Shown: piece after piece, positions 27,063-35,827 of the stretch
Layout: every line of letters starts with the position of its first letter
Numbering within the stretch: the first letter of the stretch is position 1
Assembly (NCBI RefSeq): GCF_023015765.1
Contig: NZ_JALKAL010000020.1
Location: 1 to 45,231, forward strand
Source: Ornithinimicrobium sp. F0845
Lineage (GTDB): Bacteria > Actinomycetota > Actinomycetes > Actinomycetales > Dermatophilaceae
DNA: 45,231 nucleotides
Direction: 5' to 3'
Made by a program: the position numbers and the translations under genes
The notes under the pieces: generated by a model
Told to the model about the DNA's origin: nothing
The model's input: only the letters and a program-made list of their open reading frames with translations
The model's database searches: none

Positions 27063-28087
27063 CTGGCGAGGCCGCCCACACGGCATACCCATCCCCGATG
27101 CCTCCCGAGCGTGCCCCGGGGGATGACGGCACCGAGACCGTGGTCGTCACCGCGGAGCAGGCGGCCCGCGAGCAGGCGCTCGTCGAGCAGGTGATCGCCT
27201 CCTTCGACGGCACGGAGTCGCCCCGGCTGCGGCAGCTGATGCAGGCGCTCGTGCGGCACCTGCACGCCTTTGCCCGCGAGGCGCGACTGACCGAGGCGGA
27301 GTGGGAGGCGGCGATCGGCTTCCTCACCGACGCCGGGCACATCACCACCGACACGCGCCAGGAGTTCGTGCTGCTGTCGGACACGCTGGGGCTGTCGATG
27401 CAGACCATCGCGATCAACAACGAGGCCTATCGCGATGCCACCGAGGCGACCGTCTTCGGGCCCTTCTTCGTCGAGGGGGCGCCGCTGATCAACAACGGCG
27501 AGGACCTGGCGTTCGGCGCGGCGGGCCAGCCCTGCTGGGTCGAGGGGCGGGTCACCGACACGGAGGGTCGCCCCGTCCACGGGGCCCGGATCGAGGTGTG
27601 GGAGGCCGACGAGGACGGCTTCTACGACGTGCAGTATGCCGACGGGCGCACGGCCGCACGGGCCCACCTGTTCAGTGAGGAGGACGGGTCCTACCGGTTC
27701 TGGGGGATCACGCCCACGCCGTATCCGATTCCCTACGACGGGCCGGTCGGCGCGATGCTGCAGGCGGTCGGGCGCTCGCCGATGCGCACCTCCCACCTGC
27801 ACTTCATGGTCTCGGCCGCGCAGTTCCGGACGCTGGTGACACACATCTTCGTGGACGGCTGCGACTACCTGGAGCGGGACTCTGTCTTCGGCGTCAAGGA
27901 GTCCCTGATCAAGGACTTCGCTCTCCAGTCGGCCGGCACGCCGACCCCCGACGGTCGTGACCTCGGGGACCGAGAGTGGGCCAGGGTCCGTTTCGACATC
28001 GTGCTCGCGCCCGCTGCGGGCGAGCGCGAGCAGGACCTGCACCGCGTCGCGGTGCAGGACAGCCGGCAGGAAGGGAAGAGGTCGTGA
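27059..28087 (+). CDS. Hydroxyquinol 1,2-dioxygenase (intradiol), 342 aa
   Basis: Fe(III) enzyme cleaving hydroxyquinol to maleylacetate. The N-terminal dimerisation domain (about 35-130; [26 protein letters not shown]) is typical of the catechol/hydroxyquinol branch. The iron ligands are Tyr212 (SYRFW), Tyr222 ([11 protein letters not shown]), His246 and His248 (SHLHF). The polar N-terminal ~30 residues and the C-terminal ~40 are longer than usual. It overlaps both neighbours by 4 nt (ATGA, GTGA), so the genes are tightly coupled with the reductase. Confidence 0.94.
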   Translation: MTGEAAHTAYPSPMPPERAPGDDGTETVVVTAEQAAREQALVEQVIASFDGTESPRLRQLMQALVRHLHAFAREARLTEAEWEAAIGFLTDAGHITTDTRQEFVLLSDTLGLSMQTIAINNEAYRDATEATVFGPFFVEGAPLINNGEDLAFGAAGQPCWVEGRVTDTEGRPVHGARIEVWEADEDGFYDVQYADGRTAARAHLFSEEDGSYRFWGITPTPYPIPYDGPVGAMLQAVGRSPMRTSHLHFMVSAAQFRTLVTHIFVDGCDYLERDSVFGVKESLIKDFALQSAGTPTPDGRDLGDREWARVRFDIVLAPAAGEREQDLHRVAVQDSRQEGKRS

Positions 28088-28476
28088 CCACAGGCGAGCA
28101 GGAGACCACGGACGAGCAGGAGCTGCGTGCGCTCGAGGACGTGCGGTATGAGGCGATGGAGCGCGGGGACGCCGAGGCGGTCGCAGCCCTCTGCCACCCC
28201 GACCTGACCTATGCCCACTCCAACGGTGCGCGGGACACGTTGGCCTCGCTCACGGACAAGATCCGGGACGGTGTCTTTGTCTACGGCCCGATCGAGCACC
28301 CCATCGAGCAGGTGCTCGTGAGCGGCACCACGGGGGTGGTCGTCGGCCAGATGCGGGCACGCGTGGAGGTATCCGGCGACGTGCGGCAGCTGAACAACAC
28401 GGCGGTGGCGGTGTGGACGAGGGAGGCCGCCGGGTGGCGACTGCTCGCCTACCAGCCCACGCCGCTACTGGCCTGA
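28084..28476 (+). CDS. NTF2-like/SnoaL-fold protein, 130 aa
   Basis: A small alpha+beta cone protein (DUF4440/SnoaL_3 pattern: [33 protein letters not shown], then [26 protein letters not shown]). Such proteins can be isomerases, hydrolases or small subunits; no catalytic set is certain here. GTG at 28084 overlaps the dioxygenase stop. Its place in the operon suggests work on a pathway intermediate. Confidence 0.87.
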   Translation: MTTGEQETTDEQELRALEDVRYEAMERGDAEAVAALCHPDLTYAHSNGARDTLASLTDKIRDGVFVYGPIEHPIEQVLVSGTTGVVVGQMRARVEVSGDVRQLNNTAVAVWTREAAGWRLLAYQPTPLLA

Positions 28477-28513
28477 CAGGTGCACAGACGTCAGGGTGGG
28501 CTCTTTCAAAGAA

Positions 28514-28519
28514 TAGGAT
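28514..28519 (+). promoter_or_regulatory. Possible internal leaderless -10 for the GntR gene
   Basis: TAGGAT (28514-28519) ends 6 nt before the ATG at 28526, the leaderless layout; the same bases could instead serve as a weak AGGA ribosome binding site. A separate promoter would let the regulator be made without the operon. Confidence 0.35.
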
Positions 28520-28525
28520 GAACAC

Positions 28526-29197
28526 ATGTCATTGCTCGTGGATGCACCGCGGTCCCTGTCCGCCGAGGTCGCTCAGCGGATCGCGCTGCGCTGCGCCGAG
28601 TTGCCGCCCAACACCAGGCTGGGCACCAAGCGTGACCTCCAGGAGGAGTCCGGCGTCGCCGCAGCCACGCTCAACGAGGCCCTCCGGATGCTGCAGGCGC
28701 AGGGGCTTGTCGCGCTGAAGACGGGGCCGAACGGGGGCGTGTTCACCACGGAGCCGGATCCCCTGATCAGCATCGGGCAGGCTCTCGTCCGGGTGCGGGG
28801 GAGTGCCAAGGTCGCCGAGGTGCTGCCCCTGCGCGATGCCCTTGACCCGCTGACCGTCCTCGAGGCCGCCAAGCACCGCAGCGCCGCCGACCTCCGCCTG
28901 CTCAAGAGCCGGATAGCCCACATGAAGGAGGTCATCGATGACGACACGGCCTTCGCCCGTGCCGTGTGGGACTTCCACCGAGCCATCTGCGGGATCGGCC
29001 ACAACGAGATCCTGAAGTCGGTCTCCCTCGGTCTGCTCGAGGTCATCGTGCAGGGCACCGACGTCGTCGTCACCAAGACGATGGAGCAGAAGTTGCACCG
29101 CGTCGCGCTGCACCAGGCACTCTGCGACGCCATCGAGTCGCGCGACCCGGAGCAGTGTGCCTCCGCCTCCCACGCCCATCGCGTGGAAGAGGGGTGA
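28526..29197 (+). CDS. GntR-family regulator with FCD domain, 223 aa
   Basis: Probable ligand-responsive regulator of the cluster. The N-terminal winged helix (residues ~10-75: TKRDLQEESGVAAATLNEALRMLQAQGLVALKTGPNGGVF) is followed by an FCD domain of helices. Likely metal/ligand residues lie in LRDALDPLTVLEAAKH, DFHRAICGIGHNEIL and the final HRVALHQALCDAIESRD segment. FadR-type regulators bind short palindromes like those at 24180 and 40571. It lies in the plus operon between NTF2-like and CMD genes. Confidence 0.9.
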   Translation: MSLLVDAPRSLSAEVAQRIALRCAELPPNTRLGTKRDLQEESGVAAATLNEALRMLQAQGLVALKTGPNGGVFTTEPDPLISIGQALVRVRGSAKVAEVLPLRDALDPLTVLEAAKHRSAADLRLLKSRIAHMKEVIDDDTAFARAVWDFHRAICGIGHNEILKSVSLGLLEVIVQGTDVVVTKTMEQKLHRVALHQALCDAIESRDPEQCASASHAHRVEEG

Positions 29198-29203
29198 GTG
29201 ACC

Positions 29204-29599
29204 ATGGGCCAGGACTTTGACGACGGCCTCATCATCCGCAAGAAGGTCATGGGCGAGGCGCGGGTCGCCTCGGCACTGGATGGTGCCGACGACTTCAGCC
29301 GTGGCTTCCAGGAGTGGGTCACCGCCTCGTGCTGGGGCGCGGTGTGGGGGCGCGAGGGCCTCTCGCACAAGACCCGGAGCATGATCACGGTGGCCATGCT
29401 GGCCGCTCTCCCGCGGCCCAACGAGCTCAAGCTCCACGTCAAGGGTGCACTGCGCAACGGCGTCACCACCGAGGAGATCCGTGAGGTCCTGATGCAGGTC
29501 GCCGTCTACGCGGGTGCGCCAACCGGCGTCGACGGATTCCGCATCGCGCGCGAGGCGATCGAGGAGTATCAGGCTGAGTCAGGCCCTGCCGCGACCTGA
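29204..29599 (+). CDS. Carboxymuconolactone-decarboxylase-family protein, 131 aa
   Basis: PcaC/AhpD-fold protein. NELKLHVKGALRNGVTTEEIREVLMQVAVYAGAPTGVDGFRIAREAI (residues ~73-120) is the classic CMD core with His78. There is no CxxC, so it is not an AhpD-type peroxidase. No protocatechuate genes are present, so decarboxylation of carboxymuconolactone itself is doubtful; a decarboxylase or lactone-handling step in this pathway is more likely. An in-frame GTG at 29198 is an alternative start. Last gene of the plus operon, converging with the crotonase gene 45 nt away. Confidence 0.9.
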   Translation: MGQDFDDGLIIRKKVMGEARVASALDGADDFSRGFQEWVTASCWGAVWGREGLSHKTRSMITVAMLAALPRPNELKLHVKGALRNGVTTEEIREVLMQVAVYAGAPTGVDGFRIAREAIEEYQAESGPAAT

Positions 29600-29644
29600 G
29601 GGCTGCCTTAGCTGAGCCAGGTCACCACGCTCAACGCGCTGGTG

Positions 29645-30403
29645 TCAGAGGCTGGAGTAGTGCGCCCGGCCGTGGTCCGCGACGCCGCCGTGGACCATCG
29701 ACGCCACGAACTCCTCGACCAGGTCGCCGGCAGCCAGCTCCTCCTCGCGCAGCACCAGCGCCTTGGTGTGGGTGGTGGAGTACTCGACCGTCCGGCTCAG
29801 GTCCTCCCGCAGCGACGCGAGCGCCCCGTCCAGCCCCCCAGCGACGACAACCTCGTCGACGAGGCCGACGCGCAGGCAGTGCGCGGCGTCGAGCCGCCTG
29901 GCGAGCAGGAGCACCGCCCGGGCCGTGGCCGGGCCACCGAGGGAGATCAGCCGTCGGACGGTGAGCCGGTCAGGGACCAGCCCCATCCGGGCGACGGGCA
30001 CCGAGAACTGGGCGTCATCCTGTGCGATGCGCAGGTCGCAGGCCAGCGCGATCTCCGCCCCGCCCCCGGAGACGTGGTGCGACAGCAGGGCGACGGTGAC
30101 CTTCGGGCTGGCTGCCAGAGCCACCAGTGCCCCGGCCACCTCCTGGCAGAAGGCGCGGGCGGACTCGTCGCTGCCGGCGGCCTCGATCACCTCGGGCAGG
30201 TCGGCACCGGAGGAGAAGGTCGTCCCCTCACCCCGGACGACCACGATCCGGACGTGCGGGTCGTCGGCGAGCCCGGTCAGGTGCTCGGTCAGCTGCCGCC
30301 ACATCCTCCGGGTGAGCGAGTTGTGCTTGCCCGGCCTGGAGAGCGTGAGCGTCGCGACCTCCTGGTCCACCCGCAGGAGCACCCTGTCGTCGAGGTCAGT
30401 CAT
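29645..30403 (-). CDS. Crotonase-family protein lacking the second catalytic Glu, 252 aa
   Basis: Enoyl-CoA hydratase/isomerase fold. The oxyanion-hole segment FSSGADLPEV and GGGAEIALACDLR (Glu117, equivalent of Glu144 of rat hydratase) are kept. The second Glu (Glu164, in PEILLG) is replaced: PVARMGL with Val137. A plain hydratase is therefore unlikely; isomerase, hydrolase or hydratase-lyase activity is possible. It overlaps the CoA-transferase gene by 8 nt and is the last gene of the minus operon. Confidence 0.9.
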   Translation of the reverse strand: MTDLDDRVLLRVDQEVATLTLSRPGKHNSLTRRMWRQLTEHLTGLADDPHVRIVVVRGEGTTFSSGADLPEVIEAAGSDESARAFCQEVAGALVALAASPKVTVALLSHHVSGGGAEIALACDLRIAQDDAQFSVPVARMGLVPDRLTVRRLISLGGPATARAVLLLARRLDAAHCLRVGLVDEVVVAGGLDGALASLREDLSRTVEYSTTHTKALVLREEELAAGDLVEEFVASMVHGGVADHGRAHYSSL

Positions 30404-31685
30404 CCTGTGCCTCGCCGTCACGCGCCCGGACGGCCTCCGAAGCCTGCGGTGACGGTGCAGCGGTGCGGAGCCATGCCCTGATCGCCGCGCCGTCCTCATC
30501 GAGCAGCGGGGGCGCCTCGTGCGTGGTGCGGGTGACCTCATCGCCCTGGCCGAGCCCGAAGTAGCGCAGCGGCGGTCCGGGCAGGTCAATGTCGCCGAGC
30601 ACGGGGTGCTCGACGTCGATGACCAGGCCCTGGGACCGGGTCTGGTCCCAGCCGTAGACCTCGGGCATGTTCCGCACCCGACCCGCGGCGATGCCGGCCC
30701 GGTTCATCGTCTCCAGCACGGCCTCGCGGTTCATCGTGGACAGGGCTGCCTCGATCAGGGCGGTCACCTCATCGCGCCGTTCGACCCGCTCAGCGTTGGT
30801 GGCCAGGTCGCCCTCGGGGATCTCGAGCTCCAGGGCGGCACCGAGTGCCCGCCACTGGCGGTCGTTGCCGCAGGCGATCTGGACGGCGCCGTCCTGGCAA
30901 CGGAACAGGCCGTAGGGCGAGATGGTGGGGTGGTGGTTGCCGAACGGCGTCGCCACCTGACCCGCCACGGTCCACCTGGTGCCCTGGAAGGCATGGACGC
31001 CGACGACAGAGGCGAGCAGGGAGGTGCGCACGATCTGCCCGCGGCCGGTGCGCTGGCGCTCGAGCAGCGCGGAGACCACGCCGTAGGCGCCGTACATCCC
31101 GGACAGCACGTCGCTGATGGCCACGCCGACCCTCTGTGGATCCTCAGCGCCGGATCCGGTGATCGACATCAGGCCGGCCTCGCCCTGGGCGATCTGGTCA
31201 TAGCCGGCACGACCGGCCTCGGGGCCGTCGTGGCCGAAGCCCGTGATCGACAGCACGACGAGGCGGGGGTTGAGCTCGTGCAGGCGTTCCTCGTCGAAGC
31301 CGAGCCGTTCGAGCACCCCGGTGCGAAAGTTCTCCACGAGCACGTCGGCCCGCTCGATGAGTTGAGCCAGGACCGCGCGTCCGTCCTCGGACTTCAGGTC
31401 CAGGGCGATGGACTCCTTGTTGCGGTTGCACGACAGGAAGTAGACACCGGTCTCACCCTCGCCGTCCGGGTTGGGCACGAACGGACCCCAGGTCCGGGAC
31501 TCATCACCGTGACCAGGGGACTCCACCTTGATCACGCGGGCGCCGAGGTCAGCCATCATCATCGCGGCGTGCGGGCCTGCCAGGGCGCGGCTGAGATCGA
31601 CCACCAAGGTGCCGGCGAGGGGACCAGCGCCGCCGACGGGAACGGAGGCCGGGGCCTCGGCCGCGGGTTGTGGGTCCGTCGTCAT
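30396..31685 (-). CDS. CaiB/BaiF family (class III) CoA-transferase, 429 aa
   Basis: Moves CoA between carboxylic acids. Seen: VVDLSRALAGPHAAMMMADLGARVIKVESPGHGDESRTWGP, NRNKESIALDLKSEDGR, DVLVENFRTGVLERLGFD, and the nucleophile Asp192 in AISDVLSGMYG. All are typical. ATG at 31685 overlaps the aldehyde dehydrogenase stop (ATGA). It could activate an aromatic or side-chain acid for the crotonase that follows. The acceptor acid is unknown. Confidence 0.93.
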   Translation of the reverse strand: MTTDPQPAAEAPASVPVGGAGPLAGTLVVDLSRALAGPHAAMMMADLGARVIKVESPGHGDESRTWGPFVPNPDGEGETGVYFLSCNRNKESIALDLKSEDGRAVLAQLIERADVLVENFRTGVLERLGFDEERLHELNPRLVVLSITGFGHDGPEAGRAGYDQIAQGEAGLMSITGSGAEDPQRVGVAISDVLSGMYGAYGVVSALLERQRTGRGQIVRTSLLASVVGVHAFQGTRWTVAGQVATPFGNHHPTISPYGLFRCQDGAVQIACGNDRQWRALGAALELEIPEGDLATNAERVERRDEVTALIEAALSTMNREAVLETMNRAGIAAGRVRNMPEVYGWDQTRSQGLVIDVEHPVLGDIDLPGPPLRYFGLGQGDEVTRTTHEAPPLLDEDGAAIRAWLRTAAPSPQASEAVRARDGEAQDD

Positions 31686-33151
31686 GAGAGCTTCACGTTG
31701 ATCTGCTTGATCTGGGTGAAGCCCTCGAGCATGCCCTCCAGTGAGAGCTCGCGACCCACGCCGCTGCTCTTCATGCCGCCGTAGGACTGCCCGACCACCT
31801 GGCCGCCGCCCTGGTTGACCTGCACCCACCCAGAGTCGATCCGGTGCGCGGTGCGCAGCGCGGCGCCCATGTCCTTGCTGAAGACGAACGCGGCCAGGCC
31901 GTAGTGCGAGGCGTTGGCGAGCTGCACCACCTCGTCCTCCTCCTTCCACGGGATCGCGACCAGCACGGGGCCGAAGATCTCCTCCTGCGCGATCCGCCAG
32001 GAGTTGTCGACGCCGGTGAGGATGACGGGGGCATGGAAGAACCCGCTCTCCGGCACGTCGAGGGCCTCGCGACCGTCGTAGGCGACCTGCATCGTCCCGG
32101 AGGTGGTGCCCTCCACGACATACTCCTGCACGCGGTTCCACTGCTTCTCATTGATGATGCAGCCGATGTCGGTGGCCTCCTCGCGCGGATCCCCGACCGT
32201 CAGCTGGGCGACGCGGGCGACCAGCTTGTCCAGGAACTCGTCGTGGATGCTCTCGTGCAGGAACAGGCGCGAACCGGTCGTGCAGGACTGGCTCTGCCGG
32301 GCGAAGCGGCTGGCCAGGAGCACCTGCTCGACGACCTCGTCGGTGCACGAGTCGGGAAAGACGATGCACGGGCTCTTGCCACCCAGCTCAAGGGAGTAGT
32401 GCGCCAACCGGCCGCCCGCCTTGGCGCCGACGCCCTGCCCCACCGGCGTCGACCCGGTGAAGGAGACCTTGTCCACGTCCTCGTGCACGACCAGCGCCTC
32501 ACCGAGCTCGGCGCCATAGCCGGTGAGCACGTTGAGCACACCGGCCGGGAGCACCTCGGCGCAGATCTCACCGAGCCGCAGCACCGAGAGCGGGGCGTCC
32601 TCGGCGGCCTTGACCACCACGGTGTTGCCCGCCACCAGCGCCGCGGGCAGCTTGAACGCCGCGATCATCAGTGGGCTGTTCCACGGCAGGATCGCGGCCA
32701 CCACGCCCAGGGGCTCACGGCGGGTGTACTGCAACTGGTCGTCAGCAGTCGGCAGCGTCACGCCCTTGACCTCACCGGCCAGGCCGGCGAAGTAGCGGAA
32801 GCAGTCCACCAGGGTCCGGGCCTCGGGCCGGGCCTGGGTGCGGATCGCGTTGCCGGTGTCGAGCGCGGTGAGCTCGGCCATCTCCTCCAGGGCAGCCTCG
32901 AGACGGTCCGCGACCTGGAGCAGCAACCGCTGCCGCTCGGGGAACGGCAGTTGAGCCCACGCGGGGAAGGCCTCACGAGCGGCCCGCACCGCGCGATCCG
33001 CATCCGCCTCCCGCCCGCGGGGGACCGTCGCGATCACCTGGGTGCGATCAACCGGGGTGATCACCTCGATGACCTCACCAGCGGCCGCAGCAACCCACTC
33101 GCCACCGATCACCATGCCCCACGTCCTGGGGGAGGCATCCACAGCAGTCAT
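31682..33151 (-). CDS. NAD(P)-dependent aldehyde dehydrogenase, 489 aa
   Basis: Oxidises an aldehyde to an acid. The catalytic Cys290 lies in RQSQSCTTGSRLF, the general base Glu255 in LELGGKSP, and the nucleotide loop is FTGSTPVGQGVG. The C-terminal end QSYGGMKSSGVGRELSLEGM is typical of the benzaldehyde/betaine-aldehyde type. Length is normal. With CoA-transferase and crotonase it could process an aldehyde released from a side chain. It lies 75 nt downstream of livF. Confidence 0.94.
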   Translation of the reverse strand: MTAVDASPRTWGMVIGGEWVAAAAGEVIEVITPVDRTQVIATVPRGREADADRAVRAAREAFPAWAQLPFPERQRLLLQVADRLEAALEEMAELTALDTGNAIRTQARPEARTLVDCFRYFAGLAGEVKGVTLPTADDQLQYTRREPLGVVAAILPWNSPLMIAAFKLPAALVAGNTVVVKAAEDAPLSVLRLGEICAEVLPAGVLNVLTGYGAELGEALVVHEDVDKVSFTGSTPVGQGVGAKAGGRLAHYSLELGGKSPCIVFPDSCTDEVVEQVLLASRFARQSQSCTTGSRLFLHESIHDEFLDKLVARVAQLTVGDPREEATDIGCIINEKQWNRVQEYVVEGTTSGTMQVAYDGREALDVPESGFFHAPVILTGVDNSWRIAQEEIFGPVLVAIPWKEEDEVVQLANASHYGLAAFVFSKDMGAALRTAHRIDSGWVQVNQGGGQVVGQSYGGMKSSGVGRELSLEGMLEGFTQIKQINVKLS

Positions 33152-33226
33152 CTTTCGTGTCCTTTGTCTTGAAGGGTCGGGGAGAGGTATGCCGGATGGC
33201 CGGGTGCGTCGCCCTGGCCGGGGGCG

Positions 33227-33931
33227 TCACATGGCCAGGTAGGCCTCGCGCACGGCGGAGGAGCCGAGCAGCTCCTCGCGCGTGCCGGAGAGTGCGAGGG
33301 TGCCCTGCTCCAGCACATACCCACGGTCGCAGATCTCGAGGGTGCGTGCGACGTTCTGCTCGACGACGAGCACGCCGATGCCCATCTCGTGCACCCGGAC
33401 GATGAGGTCGAACATGTCGTCGACGATGATCGGGGCCAGGCCCAGGGACGGCTCGTCCATCAGCAGGTAGCGCGGGCGGGCCATCAGCGCACGGCCGATC
33501 GCCACCATCTGCTGCTGCCCGCCGGAGAGCGTGCCGGCCTTCTGGTCCCGGCGGTCGTGCAGGATCGGGAACAGGTCGTAGACCGTCTGCTGGAGCGCCC
33601 CGATCTCGGACCGGTCGTCCAGCGAGTACGCCCCGAGCTTGAGGTTCTGGGCCACGGTGAGCTGGTTGAACAGCATCCGCCCCTCGGGCACCAGCGCGAT
33701 GCCTTCGCCGACCACCTTGTGGGAGGCCAGCCTCTGCAGGGGTGCGCCGTCCAGCAGGACCTGCCCGCTGCGCGCGGGGATGATCCCGGCCATCGTGTTG
33801 ACCAGGGTGGACTTGCCCGCGCCGTTGGCGCCGAGCACCGCGACCACCTCGCCCTGGTCCATCGTGATGGAGATGTCCTCAAGTGCCCGGGCCTCGCCGT
33901 AGTAGACCGACAGGTCGGTGACCTCAAGCAT
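33227..33931 (-). CDS. livF: Branched-chain-type ABC transporter ATPase LivF, 234 aa
   Basis: Second ATPase of the importer. Walker A GANGAGKST (34-42), LVPEGRMLFNQLTVAQNL, signature LSGGQQQM and Walker B LLMDEPSLGLAP all match LivF. The ATG at 33931 overlaps livG by 8 nt. HAAT-family importers often carry aromatic acids in catabolic clusters. Confidence 0.95.
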   Translation of the reverse strand: MLEVTDLSVYYGEARALEDISITMDQGEVVAVLGANGAGKSTLVNTMAGIIPARSGQVLLDGAPLQRLASHKVVGEGIALVPEGRMLFNQLTVAQNLKLGAYSLDDRSEIGALQQTVYDLFPILHDRRDQKAGTLSGGQQQMVAIGRALMARPRYLLMDEPSLGLAPIIVDDMFDLIVRVHEMGIGVLVVEQNVARTLEICDRGYVLEQGTLALSGTREELLGSSAVREAYLAM

Positions 33932-34652
33932 GCTGGCTCCCCAGGTAGGCGTCGATGACAGCTTGGTCGGACAGGACGGTCGCGGGGTCGCCCTCGGCGA
34001 TCTGCTGGCCGGACTGCAGGACGAACAACCGGTCGCACAGCCCCTTGACCGCCCGCATGTTGTGCTCCACGAAGACGACCGCGATCCCGAGGTCCCGGAT
34101 GCTCTTGATGAGCTCGATGGCACCCTCGATCTCGGTCGGGTTGAGCCCGGCCAGGACCTCGTCGAGCATGATGAGCCGCGGCTCGCAGGACAGGGCGCGG
34201 GCCAGCTCCAACTGCTTGCGCTGGTGGAGCGTCAGGCTCTCCGCGGCGTCGTCCGCCTGGTCTCCCAGGCCGACGAACTCGAGCCACTGCATCCCCGTGG
34301 TGCGGGGGTCCCGGTCCGTGCGCGCACGGCCGAAGGAACCGCCGACCATGACGTTTTCCAGGGTGCTGAGCGTGGAGAACGGCCGGGGGATCTGATAGGT
34401 GCGGGCCAGCCCCAGCTCGGCGACCCTGTGCGGTGCCAGGGTGTCGATCCGGGTGTCGCCGAAGTGGATCTGACCGCCGCTGGGCCGGAGGAATCCGGAC
34501 AGCACGTTGATCATCGTCGACTTGCCCGACCCGTTGGGCCCGACCAGGCCGAGGATCTCGCCGTCGCGGACGCTCATGGTGACCTGGTCCAGGGCGCGCA
34601 GGTTGCCGAAAGTCTTCGTGACGGCATCAGTGCGCAGGATGTCGGTGCTCAT
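33924..34652 (-). CDS. livG: Branched-chain-type ABC transporter ATPase LivG, 242 aa
   Basis: First ATPase of the importer. Walker A GPNGSGKST (38-46), ARTYQIPRPFSTLSTLENVMVG, a degenerate signature LTLHQRKQLELARAL as usual in LivG, and Walker B LIMLDEVLAGLNP. The ATG at 34652 has AGGGG upstream and overlaps the livM stop by 4 nt. It is coupled to livF downstream. Confidence 0.95.
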   Translation of the reverse strand: MSTDILRTDAVTKTFGNLRALDQVTMSVRDGEILGLVGPNGSGKSTMINVLSGFLRPSGGQIHFGDTRIDTLAPHRVAELGLARTYQIPRPFSTLSTLENVMVGGSFGRARTDRDPRTTGMQWLEFVGLGDQADDAAESLTLHQRKQLELARALSCEPRLIMLDEVLAGLNPTEIEGAIELIKSIRDLGIAVVFVEHNMRAVKGLCDRLFVLQSGQQIAEGDPATVLSDQAVIDAYLGSQHA

Positions 34653-35827
34653 CTGGGCTGCCCCTCTCGCGATCGGTTGACGAGGCGTGCCCACCAGGCG
34701 TCCGGCACCACCAGCACCACGATCATCGCCAGGAGGGCAAAGAGGAGGGCACCGATGAAGCCGCCGCCGAGGCCGGTGACCAGGAGCACCAGCAGCACGC
34801 CGAGGAAGGTGATCAGCCCGGCCCGCGGCCGTCGCTGCCAGCGCTCGTGGATGCCGCCCTTGAGGCCGACGATCACCACGACGAGCAGCAAGCCGGTGAG
34901 CAGCTGGGACAGCTCGGTCATGCCCAGGCCGGTGAGGCGGTCGCTGAGGGAGAACATCAGGACAGCGCCGATGACCGGGCCGGCCCAGTGCCGGCGGCCG
35001 CCGACCAGTGCCATCAGCACGACCATGACCGAGACGTCGATGCCGAAGGTGGCCTCGGGCTCGATGAAGGAGATCATCACCGCATTGAGGGCACCGCTGG
35101 CGCCGCCGATCGCGGCCGCGAGCACCAGGGCGATCATCTTGTAGCGGAAGGTCGGGACCCCCATGGTCTCGGCGACCCGCTCGTCATCCCGGATCGCGAA
35201 GAGGCCCAGGCCCAGCCGGGACCGCTGCACCAGGGCGGCGGCGACCACGGCGACCACGGCGAGCAGCAGACCGAGATAGTAGAGCATCTCGTTGACCGAG
35301 CCGAGGAACTCCGGATAGGTCACCATGCTCACCATCAGCACGCCGCCACCGCCGATGGCGTCGACGTTGCGCACCAGGACACCGATGGCGATCGCCAGGG
35401 CGAAGGTGAACAGGGCGAAGATCTCGTGGGCCAGACCACGGTGGAAGATGACGTAGCCGATCAGCGCGGCCACGACGGCCGCCGCGAGCGCCCCACCGAG
35501 GATGGCGACGAAGATGTTGGGATCACTCTCGCGGGCCAGGTTCGCCGTGACGTAGACGCCGGCACCGTAGAAGATGGCGTGCCCGAAGTTCAGGTAGCCG
35601 GAGAAGCCGCTGAACAGGTTCCAGGCGCTGGCCTGGGTGACCCAGAAGAACAGCGTGTAGCCGAAGACGATGAGGTAGGCATCCAGCCCCAGGCTCTCCT
35701 GGAGCGTCGGCAGCGCGGCGAGACCGATGACGAGCACCAGCAGCACGCCGGGGGTCGTCCAGCGGCGGGCGGCGTTGTCGGTCGGGCGGGTCGGTGCCTC
35801 GGGGGCGCGGGTCTGTGTGGCGGTCAT
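34649..35827 (-). CDS. livM: Branched-chain-type ABC transporter permease LivM, 392 aa
   Basis: Membrane permease with about nine to ten hydrophobic segments. GYLNFGHAIFYGAGVYVTANLA and the cytoplasmic loop GLFAIRDDERVAETMGVPTFRYKMIALVLAAAIGG are hallmarks of LivM. Two extra hydrophobic helices after ~340 (LITFLGVLLVLLVTGLGGGF and following) extend the C-terminus beyond the usual ~330 residues. The ATG at 35827 overlaps the livH stop by 4 nt. Confidence 0.94.
   Translation of the reverse strand: MTATQTRAPEAPTRPTDNAARRWTTPGVLLVLVIGLAALPTLQESLGLDAYLIVFGYTLFFWVTQASAWNLFSGFSGYLNFGHAIFYGAGVYVTANLARESDPNIFVAILGGALAAAVVAALIGYVIFHRGLAHEIFALFTFALAIAIGVLVRNVDAIGGGGVLMVSMVTYPEFLGSVNEMLYYLGLLLAVVAVVAAALVQRSRLGLGLFAIRDDERVAETMGVPTFRYKMIALVLAAAIGGASGALNAVMISFIEPEATFGIDVSVMVVLMALVGGRRHWAGPVIGAVLMFSLSDRLTGLGMTELSQLLTGLLLVVVIVGLKGGIHERWQRRPRAGLITFLGVLLVLLVTGLGGGFIGALLFALLAMIVVLVVPDAWWARLVNRSREGQPR

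Noticed and set aside
29600-29644. Terminator between the convergent operons
   Set aside because: Only a 5-bp ACCTG/CAGGT pairing was found; too weak to call.
30396-32141. Extended N-terminus for the CoA-transferase
   Set aside because: The extension reads through the aldehyde dehydrogenase gene in another frame; ATG at 31685 is the family start.
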